NCBI RefSeq assembly: GCF_900112305.1 | Contig: NZ_FOKT01000004.1 | Location: 149,199-213,198 of the forward strand | Origin: Microbulbifer thermotolerans | GTDB lineage: Bacteria; Pseudomonadota; Gammaproteobacteria; Pseudomonadales; Cellvibrionaceae | Reading direction: 5' to 3' | DNA length: 64,000 bases | Part shown: positions 38,575 to 46,801 of the stretch, piece after piece | How positions within the stretch are numbered: position 1 is the stretch's first letter | Layout: each line of letters opens with the position of its first letter | The notes under the pieces: model-generated | Told to the model about the DNA's origin: nothing | Databases searched by the model: none | What the model saw: the letters and a program-made list of their open reading frames with translations, nothing else | Translations under genes and position numbers: made by a program

Positions 38575-38769
38575 TTACAAGTTTAACTCAATATAGTACG
38601 TCGCAAAAGATGCAATATGATTTTTAATCTTATAGTGTTTGGTGTGAGTTCATACGAAAGTTCAAAAATTTAAAATCATTCCTGACACATATGGTATTTA
38701 TAAGGTCAAGCCAGAAATAAATGCACGATGTTGGGATTATAAACACGATTATCAATCCTGCATTCAGCG

Positions 38770-39200
38770 CTACCTGCACGAGGTTTTTAATATAGAGTCA
38801 AACATTCGTTCAGTTCTCAGTTTATCAGAAAGCTCGCAAGATAGATTAAAGGACTCTCCATTCATTCCAAAATTCTCTCTTGGGTTTCGCTTTGCATATA
38901 CCCAAATTTTGTATTCATTGTCATTAAGTATAACTTTAATAAGCCGGGAAGAAACAAATTCTATCGGAAATATCTTTGCAAATGAGATATCGTACATGGC
39001 AGGAAGATAGACTTTCCCCGTCTAGTCAGCAGTAAATATATCTATAATTTCTTTTTTCAATTGATTGATCTAATAACCTTAGCTCCTGCGACAGGTTCTC
39101 CATCCAGAGTTAGCCGGATATTCATTTCTGAAAATGTGTAGGCCTTTAATGGGTTTACGGGCGCCATAATATTCCCCGTGGTAGAGAAAATTGATATCAA
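38770..39200 (-). pseudogene. broken copy of the DUF6795-like immunity-type gene
   Basis: The minus strand encodes a clear relative of the intact protein at 41930-42418: NPLKAYTFSEMNI and TLDGEPVAGAKVIR upstream, then KKEIIDIFTAD, KVYLPAMYD and NEYKIWVYAKRNP downstream. One base is missing in the codon that is TGG (Trp) in the intact gene, which shifts the frame and makes TGA at 39057-39059. A TAG at 39022-39024 interrupts the downstream frame where the intact gene has GAA. A hydrophobic signal-like stretch precedes the ATG at 39167, but no start for it is intact. The C-terminal 75 residues are still open (38770-38997). The 246 bases from 39201 to 39446 hold nothing I can assign. Confidence 0.85.
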
Positions 39201-39446
39201 ACAATCAGGGGCACTGAAATACTATAGCCTTAGACTTGTTTCCATAATGCGTTATCTCTTAATCGGTGAGCATGGAAATGAGCTAAAGCTTCTCTTTTAC
39301 AGGTAATGTTTTTCTGTTGGTTGGGGAGAACGCGGGTAGCTACCAGTTGCCCGATTTCTTACCAATTGCACTCGTTATCCGAAACCGTGATGAAAAAGCA
39401 ATATTCTCAATTGGTCCATGTATAAAGACGCAAATATTGTACATTT

Positions 39447-39965
39447 TTAAACCTCCTTGTTTGCACTGTCAGGAATTACGTCCCACTTGCATTTTGTTAT
39501 AAATCGCTGTCCATCAACTTCTATTACCTGATATTCCTTTTCGATGTCACATATTACGAATAACGGCTTACCCCGTGACTCAGAATTCTCATTTTTTATA
39601 CGTTTTACGCCATCCCATATAATATGTTCCTCACCATTTGTGGTGATAGCAATAAACTGATTGACCACAAATTCTTGCGGAAGTAGACTCAGCAAGCTGC
39701 GCTCGAATAGGGCAGGCATTTCAAAATAACCAACTTCGTTGGTTTTGGTTTTATCTATCTTATTTTTCTGGTAGTAGACTTTTCTTACTACAGTGGCGTT
39801 TTTAATTGGGATTCCATCTTTCTGAATAATTCCGGAAATGCCAGAAAAAGTATATACCTTCCCTGTATCAAATATTGATATGGCATTACTATTCATGCTT
39901 AAAGGAAAGATAATAAAAGAGAGCAAGATTTTAATAAATTTATAATATATGCCTAGATTATCCAT
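39447..39965 (-). CDS. secreted DUF6795-like protein, paralogue 2
   Basis: This 172-residue protein has a signal peptide (about residues 1-28, ending SMNSNA) and a mature part with a carboxypeptidase-regulatory-like fold: GIIQKDGIPIKNATVVR (added loop with variable charge), then VGYFEMPALFERSLLSLLPQEFVV and two conserved cysteines. It resembles the uncharacterised family DUF6795 and is a close paralogue of the next gene upstream on the minus strand, five bases away, as well as a more distant one of 41930-42418. The start is taken at the ATG at 39965 because it opens the hydrophobic leader; the open frame runs to 40016. Periplasmic immunity to the lipase or to a lost effector is inferred from context. 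Confidence 0.82.
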   Translation of the reverse strand: MDNLGIYYKFIKILLSFIIFPLSMNSNAISIFDTGKVYTFSGISGIIQKDGIPIKNATVVRKVYYQKNKIDKTKTNEVGYFEMPALFERSLLSLLPQEFVVNQFIAITTNGEEHIIWDGVKRIKNENSESRGKPLFVICDIEKEYQVIEVDGQRFITKCKWDVIPDSANKEV

Positions 39966-39970
39966 AATAA

Positions 39971-40489
39971 CTAAAATCCGGTGTCTACTTTGTCTGGAAC
40001 TACATCCCAATTGCATTTTGTTACAAAATTCTGCCCATCAACCATTATAGCGTTAAGTTCATCAGTAATGTCACAGGTAACAATTAATGGCTTGCCTCTT
40101 GCTTCAGAATTTTCTTCTTTTTTCCGCTTAACTCCATCCCATATAACATAATCTTCACCATTTACCGTAACTACGATAAGCTGCCCGACCACAAATTCTT
40201 GTGGAAGTAGACTCATTACACTACGCTCGAATAGCGCAGGCATTTCAAAATAGCCTTCTTCGTTAGTTTTAGTTTTATCAGTCTTTTTCTTCTGGTATGA
40301 GGTTGTTCTCGTTACAGTGATATTTGAAAGTGGCTGTCCATCTTTCTGAATAATTCCAGAAATTCCAGAAAATGTACAAACTTTTCCAATATTTAGTATC
40401 GACATGGCGTAAATTTCCGTACTTAAGGAAAAAATGATCAGGAAGAAAAAAATATTAAGAAATTTACAGGCTCTGTAAATGTCATTCAT
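39971..40489 (-). CDS. secreted DUF6795-like protein, paralogue 1
   Basis: This 172-residue protein has an N-terminal hydrophobic leader (about residues 9-28) and a mature domain nearly colinear with its neighbour: GKVCTFSGISGIIQKDG, then NEEGYFEMPALFERS, LLPQEFVVGQL and VIWDGVKRKKEE. Cysteines appear in CTFSG, VTCDIT and CNWDVV. The two genes are a tandem duplication separated by five bases and probably share one transcript that starts in the 275-base gap 40490-40764. Similar immunity-gene duplications accompany phospholipase effectors in other T6SS loci, so an immunity role is the best guess, unproven here. Confidence 0.83.
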   Translation of the reverse strand: MNDIYRACKFLNIFFFLIIFSLSTEIYAMSILNIGKVCTFSGISGIIQKDGQPLSNITVTRTTSYQKKKTDKTKTNEEGYFEMPALFERSVMSLLPQEFVVGQLIVVTVNGEDYVIWDGVKRKKEENSEARGKPLIVTCDITDELNAIMVDGQNFVTKCNWDVVPDKVDTGF

Positions 40490-40730
40490 GGCGCTGTTTT
40501 TTTCTTGGATGAGTGTAAAATGTCGTAAGAATAGTAGATGACAATGTTACTTGAAACCAAGTATGAAAGAGGTTTTTCTGGCAAGGCAGGTTGCGGCGAA
40601 AAAGTACATCATGGCGCCATGCCAGGAAGTCAGTAGCTAAGTTGGTTTATGATTAAATTCAAAGATTTTTTGCCTGTTGCCAATAAGTCGGCAGAGGCTT
40701 TTGTAGGATTATTCTCGTTGCCATGAATAA

Positions 40731-40767
40731 TGGAGCAGCCCTTAGAAGAGGGCTGCTCCATTTTTTA
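40731..40767. terminator. strong hairpin terminator at the end of the lipase gene
   Basis: A perfect 11-bp stem (TGGAGCAGCCC / GGGCTGCTCCA) with an 8-base loop sits directly beyond the lipase stop codon. A six-T run follows on the plus strand, giving A residues before the stem on the minus strand. It probably ends the vgrG-to-lipase transcript and blocks plus-strand read-through. It also shows that paralogues 1 and 2 likely need their own promoter. Confidence 0.75.
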
Positions 40768-41925
40768 TTCAACCAAACGTCCGGCTCGCATTACCAGATC
40801 AGACACTACTCTGTGAACTCTGATAAATATCATCCTTATAAATGCAACTGTAATATTAGCATCTTTGGCAACTTCTATTCCTACAAGCTGCGCCAAACGT
40901 TTTATAAGGCGAAGGATCCAGAAAGATATGTCTTTGCTGATTTGGTAGGCTTTATGCATAAAGATGGCGAGCCTATCCAGTAGGGTGAATGTTGTTCCTC
41001 CAGATATAACTAGTGCAATGCCTGCAAGATTGCCAATTTTCTTAAGAACCCACAAAATTGCTTCGCCTGCAATCCATGCCGTATTCAATGTTAGAGATAG
41101 AATAGAATCAGATTTCAGCCAAGATTCAATACTCTGGTCAAGTCGATCTTTGGGGCGTAAATTTTTAACATCGCTCCAACCTATACCTGTATCATTTGGC
41201 ATAACGGAGCTTACGTAAGTATCAATTGAATGATGATGAAAAGGGTTCAGAGAATTTGGCGGAGAAAGCTGATAGTCTCCGATGCCTCCATCAGGAACAT
41301 GGATGAAAGGCCATGTAGGCAGCATAGGTACTGGATCAGTGCGATGATATACACGATAAATATTATCTTCCTTGATGCGGCGTTTGCATCCGCTGGCGAA
41401 TTGCTCCATACCTACACGAGGACTGCCAAAAGTGTATAGTTTTATTACTTTTCCACTATTGCTTGCGAGCCAGTCTGCGGTAAGAGTAGCTAAAGCGCCG
41501 CCTAGGCTGTGTCCTACGCAATGAATGGTATGGACGTCTGTTGGAAGCTTATTTATAAATTCTTGTAGTTGGGGTAAAAAACTAGCGAAGGTATAATAGA
41601 AACCCTGATGAACACTGCCGCCGGTGTGGAATCGTTTGATTCCGGCATTAAGATCTGTCAAGGCATCATAGCCGCTGGCGGTTCCTTTTAGAGCTACTAC
41701 AGCATTACCTTTATATTGGTTTATGCCGACAGCAGCAATTCCCATTGTGTGTTCACTTTTTAGGAAGATAAAGGCGCCGGTTTTGCCTGAAATAGTACTG
41801 TCGGAGTTTTCGACTTTGAAATCATCCTGATATTTTCTAATAAAAGCTCTTCGGGTTGATGGCTCTTTGATTAGATATATGTAGTTGGCTAATTTTGACG
41901 AATATTCTGGCGTTAGTTCAGTCAT
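40765..41925 (-). CDS. class 3 lipase, candidate T6SS phospholipase effector
   Basis: The 386-residue protein has an alpha/beta-hydrolase lipase_3 domain in its first 240 residues. The nucleophile elbow is GHSLGG with Ser140; Asp197 in HRTDPVP and a His in FHHHSIDTY (residues 229-237) complete the triad. An oxyanion-type GTAS motif is at 81-84. Residues about 275-385 are hydrophobic and amphipathic helices that could enter membranes. There is no signal peptide, as expected for T6SS cargo. Location directly after vgrG, adaptor, PAAR and a secreted immunity-type gene points to a Tle-type antibacterial lipase; the exact Tle class is not fixed. It starts four bases after the upstream gene ends. 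Confidence 0.87.
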   Translation of the reverse strand: MTELTPEYSSKLANYIYLIKEPSTRRAFIRKYQDDFKVENSDSTISGKTGAFIFLKSEHTMGIAAVGINQYKGNAVVALKGTASGYDALTDLNAGIKRFHTGGSVHQGFYYTFASFLPQLQEFINKLPTDVHTIHCVGHSLGGALATLTADWLASNSGKVIKLYTFGSPRVGMEQFASGCKRRIKEDNIYRVYHRTDPVPMLPTWPFIHVPDGGIGDYQLSPPNSLNPFHHHSIDTYVSSVMPNDTGIGWSDVKNLRPKDRLDQSIESWLKSDSILSLTLNTAWIAGEAILWVLKKIGNLAGIALVISGGTTFTLLDRLAIFMHKAYQISKDISFWILRLIKRLAQLVGIEVAKDANITVAFIRMIFIRVHRVVSDLVMRAGRLVE

Positions 41926-41929
41926 TTTG

Positions 41930-42418
41930 TTACTCCCATGTGCACTGGGTTACCAAAAGGGAGCTAAAAACTTCATGAAGTTCATCTTCTTTTGATAGCT
42001 CACATTTGAGTGAAAAAGGTTTACCTTCTAGCTCGAAATTTTTTTCTGGTTTCCTTTTTGCATAATTCCAGATTTCATATTCTTTTCCCTTATATTTGAC
42101 TGTGATTAACTGTGTGGCCACAAACTCCATTGGGAGTAGGTTGGTTGTGGAAGACTCGAACATGGCGGGGAGTTCAACTCGGCCTTCTTCGTCGGCAGTA
42201 AAATTATCAATTTTTTCTTTTTTCCACTTTACTAGACGTATTACTTCTGCGCCTTTCGCTGGCTCCCCATCGAGTGTGATTTGTATATTCATTTCAGAGA
42301 AAGTGCAGGCTTTTAAGGGATTCAGAAAAGTCATGGCGTACCCCAGTATTGGGAAAAATAATAGAAGAGCAAAAAAAAGCTTATTTTTTAAGAGGTGCTT
42401 GGTAGGCTTCATATTCAT
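41930..42418 (-). CDS. secreted DUF6795-like protein, likely immunity to the lipase
   Basis: The 162-residue protein has a signal peptide (about residues 10-30, LLFFPILGYA) and a mature domain with CTFSEMNIQITLDGEPAKG, then DEEGRVELPAMFESS, LLPMEFVATQLI and KEYEIWNYAKRKP. The ATG at 42418 has GGAGG nine bases upstream; the longer open frame to 42679 runs over the PAAR gene and is rejected. It lies five bases after PAAR and four before the lipase. A periplasmic partner encoded next to a lipase effector fits the known pattern of Tli immunity proteins, but the family itself is uncharacterised. Confidence 0.85.
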   Translation of the reverse strand: MNMKPTKHLLKNKLFFALLLFFPILGYAMTFLNPLKACTFSEMNIQITLDGEPAKGAEVIRLVKWKKEKIDNFTADEEGRVELPAMFESSTTNLLPMEFVATQLITVKYKGKEYEIWNYAKRKPEKNFELEGKPFSLKCELSKEDELHEVFSSLLVTQCTWE

Positions 42419-42423
42419 CAGAA

Positions 42424-42717
42424 TTAGCCTCCAATGAGAACAGTAGGACAACCGACCACTATCTTTCCACCATGCACCGTGGAATCCCCCATCCGTGCCG
42501 CTGGTTTTCCCTGGATTATTACCGTGGTGCTGCCCATGGCGATGGTGTCCGGTGGGCCGACACAGGTACAGGTACTGCCGGCGGTTGCCGAGGGCAGTCC
42601 TCCGATAATGACGGTGGGGCCTCCGGGGCTTACTACGGGGCCGCCGACGTGGGGAACCGTGCCTGTCACCATGGGGCAAACATGCATGTCCGTGATACGG
42701 GAAGCGGGTTTTCCCAT
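42424..42717 (-). CDS. PAAR-domain spike tip protein
   Basis: PAAR proteins cap the VgrG spike and recruit effectors. The 97-residue protein is a bare PAAR domain: it begins MGKPASRITDMHVCPM, has PHVGGPVVSPGGPTV, then the zinc-site cysteines and histidines in STCTCVGPP and STVHGGKIVVGC. It has no extension, so the effector must bind it or VgrG non-covalently. The gene lies three bases after the DUF6931-like adaptor gene and five before the immunity-type gene, within one minus-strand operon. Confidence 0.95.
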   Translation of the reverse strand: MGKPASRITDMHVCPMVTGTVPHVGGPVVSPGGPTVIIGGLPSATAGSTCTCVGPPDTIAMGSTTVIIQGKPAARMGDSTVHGGKIVVGCPTVLIGG

Positions 42718-42720
42718 CTT

Positions 42721-43299
42721 TTATTCCTCGATTCTGCCGTTGCCGCCACGGGCCAGATCCAGCCCTTGATTCATGTAGCGGATAAAGCGCTTGCTGGGGT
42801 CCACCGGATCGGAAAGCACCGCTGCCAGGGTTACGCTACCGGCCACAGCGTGTGCGTATAGGTGATCGGGTGGTTCTATTACTGGTTCGCCTTCGTCTGC
42901 CAGACTGCCGTGACACCAGCTGGCTGCGGTGGCGGCCCAGCTGGCCGGTGTTTTGTGTTTGGTCTTTTCTCCTAAGGTTTTGCATCTCAGACGGGCTTCT
43001 TCACTGGGCTTCATCGCCCAGCTTTCGGCGGCCAGTAATGCCTTTACATTGTCTTCGTCTGTTTGCGGATTTTGGACATCACGGGCTGCCAGACAGGCCC
43101 ACCAGACGGCTTCGCGTTTCGGCAGTCCATGTGCCAAGAGTTTGATCGCGTCCGGGTAGAGGCCCGCGTCCATCAGGCGCAAAATGCTCACTTCAGGGGC
43201 TGTATCCGGTACCAGGTGTTCTTCGGCTTCCTCGCTAACATCGAAGTTTTTAAGGAGTTCGGCGGCAGTTAATGCCTGAACTTTCACCAGGTCTGTCAT
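42721..43299 (-). CDS. DUF6931-like protein between vgrG and PAAR
   Basis: The 192-residue protein is alpha-helical and alanine-rich, with LLAHGLPKREAVWWACLAAR (about residues 54-73) and ASWAATAASWCHGSL as its most distinctive segments, and a C-terminal DPSKRFIRYMNQGLDLARGG. It resembles the family I know as DUF6931, found beside VgrG and PAAR genes. There is no signal or membrane segment. By position it is a likely adaptor that helps load the lipase on the spike, although no such activity can be read from the sequence. The ATG at 43299 lies 16 bases after vgrG. Confidence 0.82.
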   Translation of the reverse strand: MTDLVKVQALTAAELLKNFDVSEEAEEHLVPDTAPEVSILRLMDAGLYPDAIKLLAHGLPKREAVWWACLAARDVQNPQTDEDNVKALLAAESWAMKPSEEARLRCKTLGEKTKHKTPASWAATAASWCHGSLADEGEPVIEPPDHLYAHAVAGSVTLAAVLSDPVDPSKRFIRYMNQGLDLARGGNGRIEE

Positions 43300-43315
43300 C
43301 AGTCGATTTACTCCA

Positions 43316-45223
43316 TCAATTGATCATGGTCACGCCGCCTTTCAGCTTCAGTATGCCACCGCCTTTCACTTCGGCGGTGGCGTCCCCTTTGAGCGACAGG
43401 GTGGTGCCCTTGATGGTGATACCGGCGGGGGTCAGTTTGATACTGCTACCGCCCACTTTTAGTTCTATAGATGTCTTGGAGGTGATCTGTATCGCACCCA
43501 TTACATCTGTTGTCTGTTGACCCCGACTGACCTTAAGGGTGTGATTACCGGCCCCTAAAGTGATTTTCTGATCACCCTTATCGATGTTGACGGTTTGATT
43601 TCCCTTGGCGATGGTGACCGTTTCGTTGCCATCGGTAACAGTGATGCTGCGGTCCTGCTTGATCTCCAGGGTTTGTTTGTTTTCGATTTTGCCGGTTTGG
43701 TCGTTGTGGATCACAAAATTGTGATCCCGGCCGGCTTCCATATAGATTTCTTCCTTGCCACCTTTGTCGTCGAAGCGTAATTCGTTGAACTTACTGCCTT
43801 CATACTCGGTTTTCCAACCGCTTTGAGTGGCGGTGTAATTGGGGCCGGGGTTGTCACCGTTGTAGACGGCACCGGTGATTAATGGTCGGTCCGGGTCGCC
43901 GTTGATATAGGTTACCACCACTTCCTGGCCGACGCGGGGAACAAAATTGGCCCCCCAATTTTTGCCGGCAAATGACTGGACAACCCTCACCCAGCAGCTG
44001 TTTTGGGCCGAATTCCACGGGAATTTGACTTTGAGCTGAGTGTAGGGGTCTTGGGAGCTATCAGAGGCCGTGGCTTTGACCTCTAAAACCTGTGCTACCT
44101 GTGGTGAGTGGATTTTGTATGTCCGGACGATCGGATCAGGCCGCGGCATGACTGTTGCGGGTACACAGCTGAATGAGTTTTTGAAGAAAGTCTGTTCGCT
44201 GTTACTGTCCGTGGCATGTATTTTTACAGATGTAAGTAAGTACTTACCTTTTTCTGTGCTCAGTGTGTGATCGAAGTTGAACCGGCCTCCGGCGCTCAGG
44301 GCAGGGCAGTCACTGGTGCCATAGGCGACATCGAACTGTGCTTCGTGGGCTTCCATGGCCCTCTCTGCCAGAGCTTTGTGATAGCTGTCTTTAAACTTTC
44401 GCTTGTGCTCACCATCCGCTTCAAAGTGGTTCAGGCCGTACAGGCTGCGCAAATAGTTCGAAACGTCGTTGAGTTTGCTGGTGGTGTTGACCTGCTGGCG
44501 ATTGTCTTTTGTCGCTGTAAATTCGTTGTAATCTTTTAGCTCGAAACCGCCGCCGTGGTAATTAAAGACCCGTTCCCAGCTACTAATGGTGTGCATGGTG
44601 GGATGGCTTCCGCCGCCGTCGTACTCTATCTTGTTTGATTCGCAGTCATAGAAATCCTGCGGATCGTCACAGAGTACGAGTTCGTGTTGCCCGTTGCTGT
44701 GTTTGAAGTAGTAGACAATCCCTTCTTCAGCCATCAGTCGGCTGACAAAGTCAAAGTCACTCTCATCAAACTGTACGCAGTACTCGCGAGTTATATATTC
44801 CGCATTGAGTTTGGTGGAAAGCTTGATGACTTTACTGTATTCACCCAGCACTTCTTCCAGAATTTGCTTGGCAGATTTTTTCTCGAATACGCGGTTTTTT
44901 CCACCGAGCGTGGTGAACCAGAGGCCGGGGCGCAAGACAGCGGTATAGCTGCGCATCCCCTCAGCGTTGACATCATGCCTGGAGAAGTGCGTCACATAAC
45001 CATTGATATATCGCGGTGTCTTGGAGTAATTGACAGTGGCTGTCATTAGCTTACCGACGACATCGCTCTGATTAATGGCGTGGTTGTCTGAAATTAGCTT
45101 GAGTGTGTAGCTAAACGGCGCAGAGATGTGCTCCTCGCCGTCAATCACTGTGGCAATCAGCGTGTCCTTGCCGAGTGGGCAGTCGACGTTGATCATCCGA
45201 TTGTCTTGGTTGAGAGTGGACAT
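43316..45223 (-). CDS. vgrG: T6SS spike protein VgrG (TssI)
   Basis: VgrG trimers form the puncturing spike. The 635-residue protein has the gp27-like N-terminal half (YVTHFSRHDVN; YCVQFDESDFDFVSRLMAEEG near residue 148), the gp5-like OB fold with VKFPWNSAQNSCWVRVVQ and VGQEVVVTYINGDPDRP. A C-terminal beta-helix (about 510-635) follows with repeated glycine/threonine strands. It ends GVTMIN with no effector extension, so cargo is separate. The start ATG has AGGGGCAG upstream. It leads the operon down to the lipase. An inverted repeat (AAACGT / ACGTTT) at 45242-45257 lies just upstream. Confidence 0.95.
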   Translation of the reverse strand: MSTLNQDNRMINVDCPLGKDTLIATVIDGEEHISAPFSYTLKLISDNHAINQSDVVGKLMTATVNYSKTPRYINGYVTHFSRHDVNAEGMRSYTAVLRPGLWFTTLGGKNRVFEKKSAKQILEEVLGEYSKVIKLSTKLNAEYITREYCVQFDESDFDFVSRLMAEEGIVYYFKHSNGQHELVLCDDPQDFYDCESNKIEYDGGGSHPTMHTISSWERVFNYHGGGFELKDYNEFTATKDNRQQVNTTSKLNDVSNYLRSLYGLNHFEADGEHKRKFKDSYHKALAERAMEAHEAQFDVAYGTSDCPALSAGGRFNFDHTLSTEKGKYLLTSVKIHATDSNSEQTFFKNSFSCVPATVMPRPDPIVRTYKIHSPQVAQVLEVKATASDSSQDPYTQLKVKFPWNSAQNSCWVRVVQSFAGKNWGANFVPRVGQEVVVTYINGDPDRPLITGAVYNGDNPGPNYTATQSGWKTEYEGSKFNELRFDDKGGKEEIYMEAGRDHNFVIHNDQTGKIENKQTLEIKQDRSITVTDGNETVTIAKGNQTVNIDKGDQKITLGAGNHTLKVSRGQQTTDVMGAIQITSKTSIELKVGGSSIKLTPAGITIKGTTLSLKGDATAEVKGGGILKLKGGVTMIN

Positions 45224-45591
45224 ACTCTGCCCCTGGTCCTGAAACGTTGTTACGTTTGTAGTTTGTGCTCGGATCTTGAGATCTAGTCTGCCAATACTCC
45301 CGGAGTAACAAAGCTTTTTGTCGTGCCGGTAGTATTTATACCGGTCAGAAGGGGTGGAATATGGTGATCATTATTAAAAACCACTCTCGTGATTCCATTG
45401 CCCACGATTACCTCATCAAGGCGCAGCGTTTAATGAGGCGGCGCTGCTGTCAAGATAAGACAGAAGAATCCGTTGTACGGAGTTCATTTATCCTGGAGCA
45501 GCCGGTGAGCCCCCATAAAGTCTGACCGTCACGGTTCCAGCCTCGCTTGGCAACTATGCCTCTGCATTTTCTCCGGGGTGAAGAAACAGCG

Positions 45592-45635
45592 AGGGGCCGC
45601 AGCCCCGCAACCCTCGGCTGCAGGCCTCGGCCCCT
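45592..45635 (-). other. GC-rich inverted repeat downstream of hcp
   Basis: In the 434-base gap between hcp and vgrG, AGGGGCCG at 45592 pairs with CGGCCCCT at 45628, enclosing a second small stem (GCAGCC / GGCTGC). On the minus strand it lies just after hcp and may slow or end its transcription, but no U run follows. No gene is supported in 45224-45657. Confidence 0.35.
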
Positions 45636-45657
45636 GTAGCGAGAACCGAAAGGCTGC

Positions 45658-46146
45658 TTACAGCGGGGTAGCGGTGGCCAGGTCGTAGCCCACACGCATG
45701 TTTTTCGGGTTCTTGTTGGTTTTGTCTGCGTGAGCCAGGTCTGCCTCGATTTTGGAGAAGCTCAGGGAGATGGACTCCTGCGGAGCACCACCTGCAGAGG
45801 CGCTGATGCTGTAAGAGGAGATGATGGCATCTTCCAGCTTGTAAACAGCGTATTTCTCTACAGCGTTGGCGCCGGTCTGTACCACGTGGAATTCCACCGG
45901 AACACCTTCGTCACCGGTAACGGAAGCTTTGAACAGGCCGCCGGAGGCCGCATCAATACGCTTGGTTACGGTGATTTCGCTGATGCTCGGACGGGAGGCT
46001 TCGCGGTTGGCCATAGCCCCGGCTTCCATGCTGATGCCGCGGCCGACGCCAAAGTTGAAGCTGTCTACCTCGATCCAGTCTTCGTAACCCTTAGCGGTCA
46101 CATTGCCTTTCGTCGATTTGTTGTTGAAGTTCATGTAAATAGCCAT
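45658..46146 (-). CDS. hcp: T6SS tube protein Hcp (TssD)
   Basis: Hcp hexamers stack into the expelled tube. The 162-residue protein begins MAIYMNFNNKSTKGNVTAKG and contains WIEVDSFNFGVGRGISM, SEITVTKRIDAASG, LFKASVTGDEGVPVEFHVV and the C-terminal ISLSFSKIEADLAH. Length is canonical with no effector extension. The ATG at 46146 follows AAGAGGGA; the frame stays open to 46188 without a better start. It is a single-gene unit with its own upstream region, usual for this very abundant protein. Confidence 0.96.
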   Translation of the reverse strand: MAIYMNFNNKSTKGNVTAKGYEDWIEVDSFNFGVGRGISMEAGAMANREASRPSISEITVTKRIDAASGGLFKASVTGDEGVPVEFHVVQTGANAVEKYAVYKLEDAIISSYSISASAGGAPQESISLSFSKIEADLAHADKTNKNPKNMRVGYDLATATPL

Positions 46147-46297
46147 GAGTAATCCCTCTTGGTGTGGTCTGAGATAAGGGTGGTGCATCCTTTACCACCG
46201 CGGAATCGCAGCAGTTCAGGGTTGGCCGCAAAGGCAGCTGGGGAGATTTAAGCAAAGCTTTTTGCAAAAAAAAACAGTGTTTTAGAAAATTTAAATT

Positions 46298-46390
46298 GAC
46301 TCTGGCACGAATTTTTAAGGTGGTGTAGAACAAAATTTGATCGACAGATGGTCTGGGCAGAAAATCCACTCTGGCACGATTTTTTTAAGC
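46298..46390. promoter_or_regulatory. two direct repeats containing CTCTGGCACGA upstream of hcp
   Basis: ACTCTGGCACGA followed by a T run and AAG occurs twice, with the TGGCACG core at 46303 and again at 46372, exactly 69 bases apart, inside a strongly AT-rich region 150-250 bases upstream of hcp. TGGCACG matches the -24 element of sigma-54 promoters in the plus orientation, but the -12 element is TTTA or TTTT rather than TTGC. They may instead be activator or H-NS-type sites. The region 46147-47070 also holds the promoter at 46637 and the doubtful frame at 46802. Confidence 0.4.
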
Positions 46391-46636
46391 GGCAAAGTTG
46401 CTTACTTGGTTTCTTGTAGCGAGATAAAAAAATCAAAACTATTCAAATATATGGTTAGGCAACTCGGATGCGATTTTTTTGTTGAAATAAAATTGCATAA
46501 TGCCGTTTGTGTGTTCTGCCCCTTGTAATTTCGTGTAATTTTGCTCGCAATTGGGACTAAATCACGTTTTTTGTGTGCGCTGTGCACGGCTGTTTTTTGT
46601 CGATAAATTTATTGGCAGGAATTGCGCTAGTCGTCA

Positions 46637-46665
46637 TTGTTGCATTAAGGCGGCTTGGGTATACT
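46637..46665 (+). promoter_or_regulatory. candidate sigma-70 promoter upstream of the kinase gene
   Basis: TTGTTG and TATACT are separated by exactly 17 bases. The -10 matches five of six consensus positions and the -35 four. It points to the kinase at 47071, leaving a leader of about 400 bases. Confidence 0.4.
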
Positions 46666-46801
46666 CCGCGCCTGCTACGTTGCGCAGACTTTCTGTTGTG
46701 TCGCATGAAGTGTACGGAGCCGCTTTTACTGGCTGGCAGTAAAAAGCCTGTATGAGAAGCCCGGGAGATGGCTTGGATATTTCAAACCCGCCACAGTATT
46801 C

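Noticed and set aside
38644..38768. Protein-like plus-strand frame (IPDTYGIYKVKPEINAR) without a start codon
   Set aside because: No start or ribosome site, and it runs on into the antisense of a pseudogene; possibly a scrap of a lost gene, but not supportable.
40723..40983. 86-residue plus-strand frame beginning at the terminator
   Set aside because: It reads through the terminator hairpin and antisense to the lipase gene.
46551..46742. 63-residue plus-strand frame in the hcp-kinase gap
   Set aside because: Cysteine- and arginine-rich composition, no ribosome site, and a candidate promoter lies inside it.
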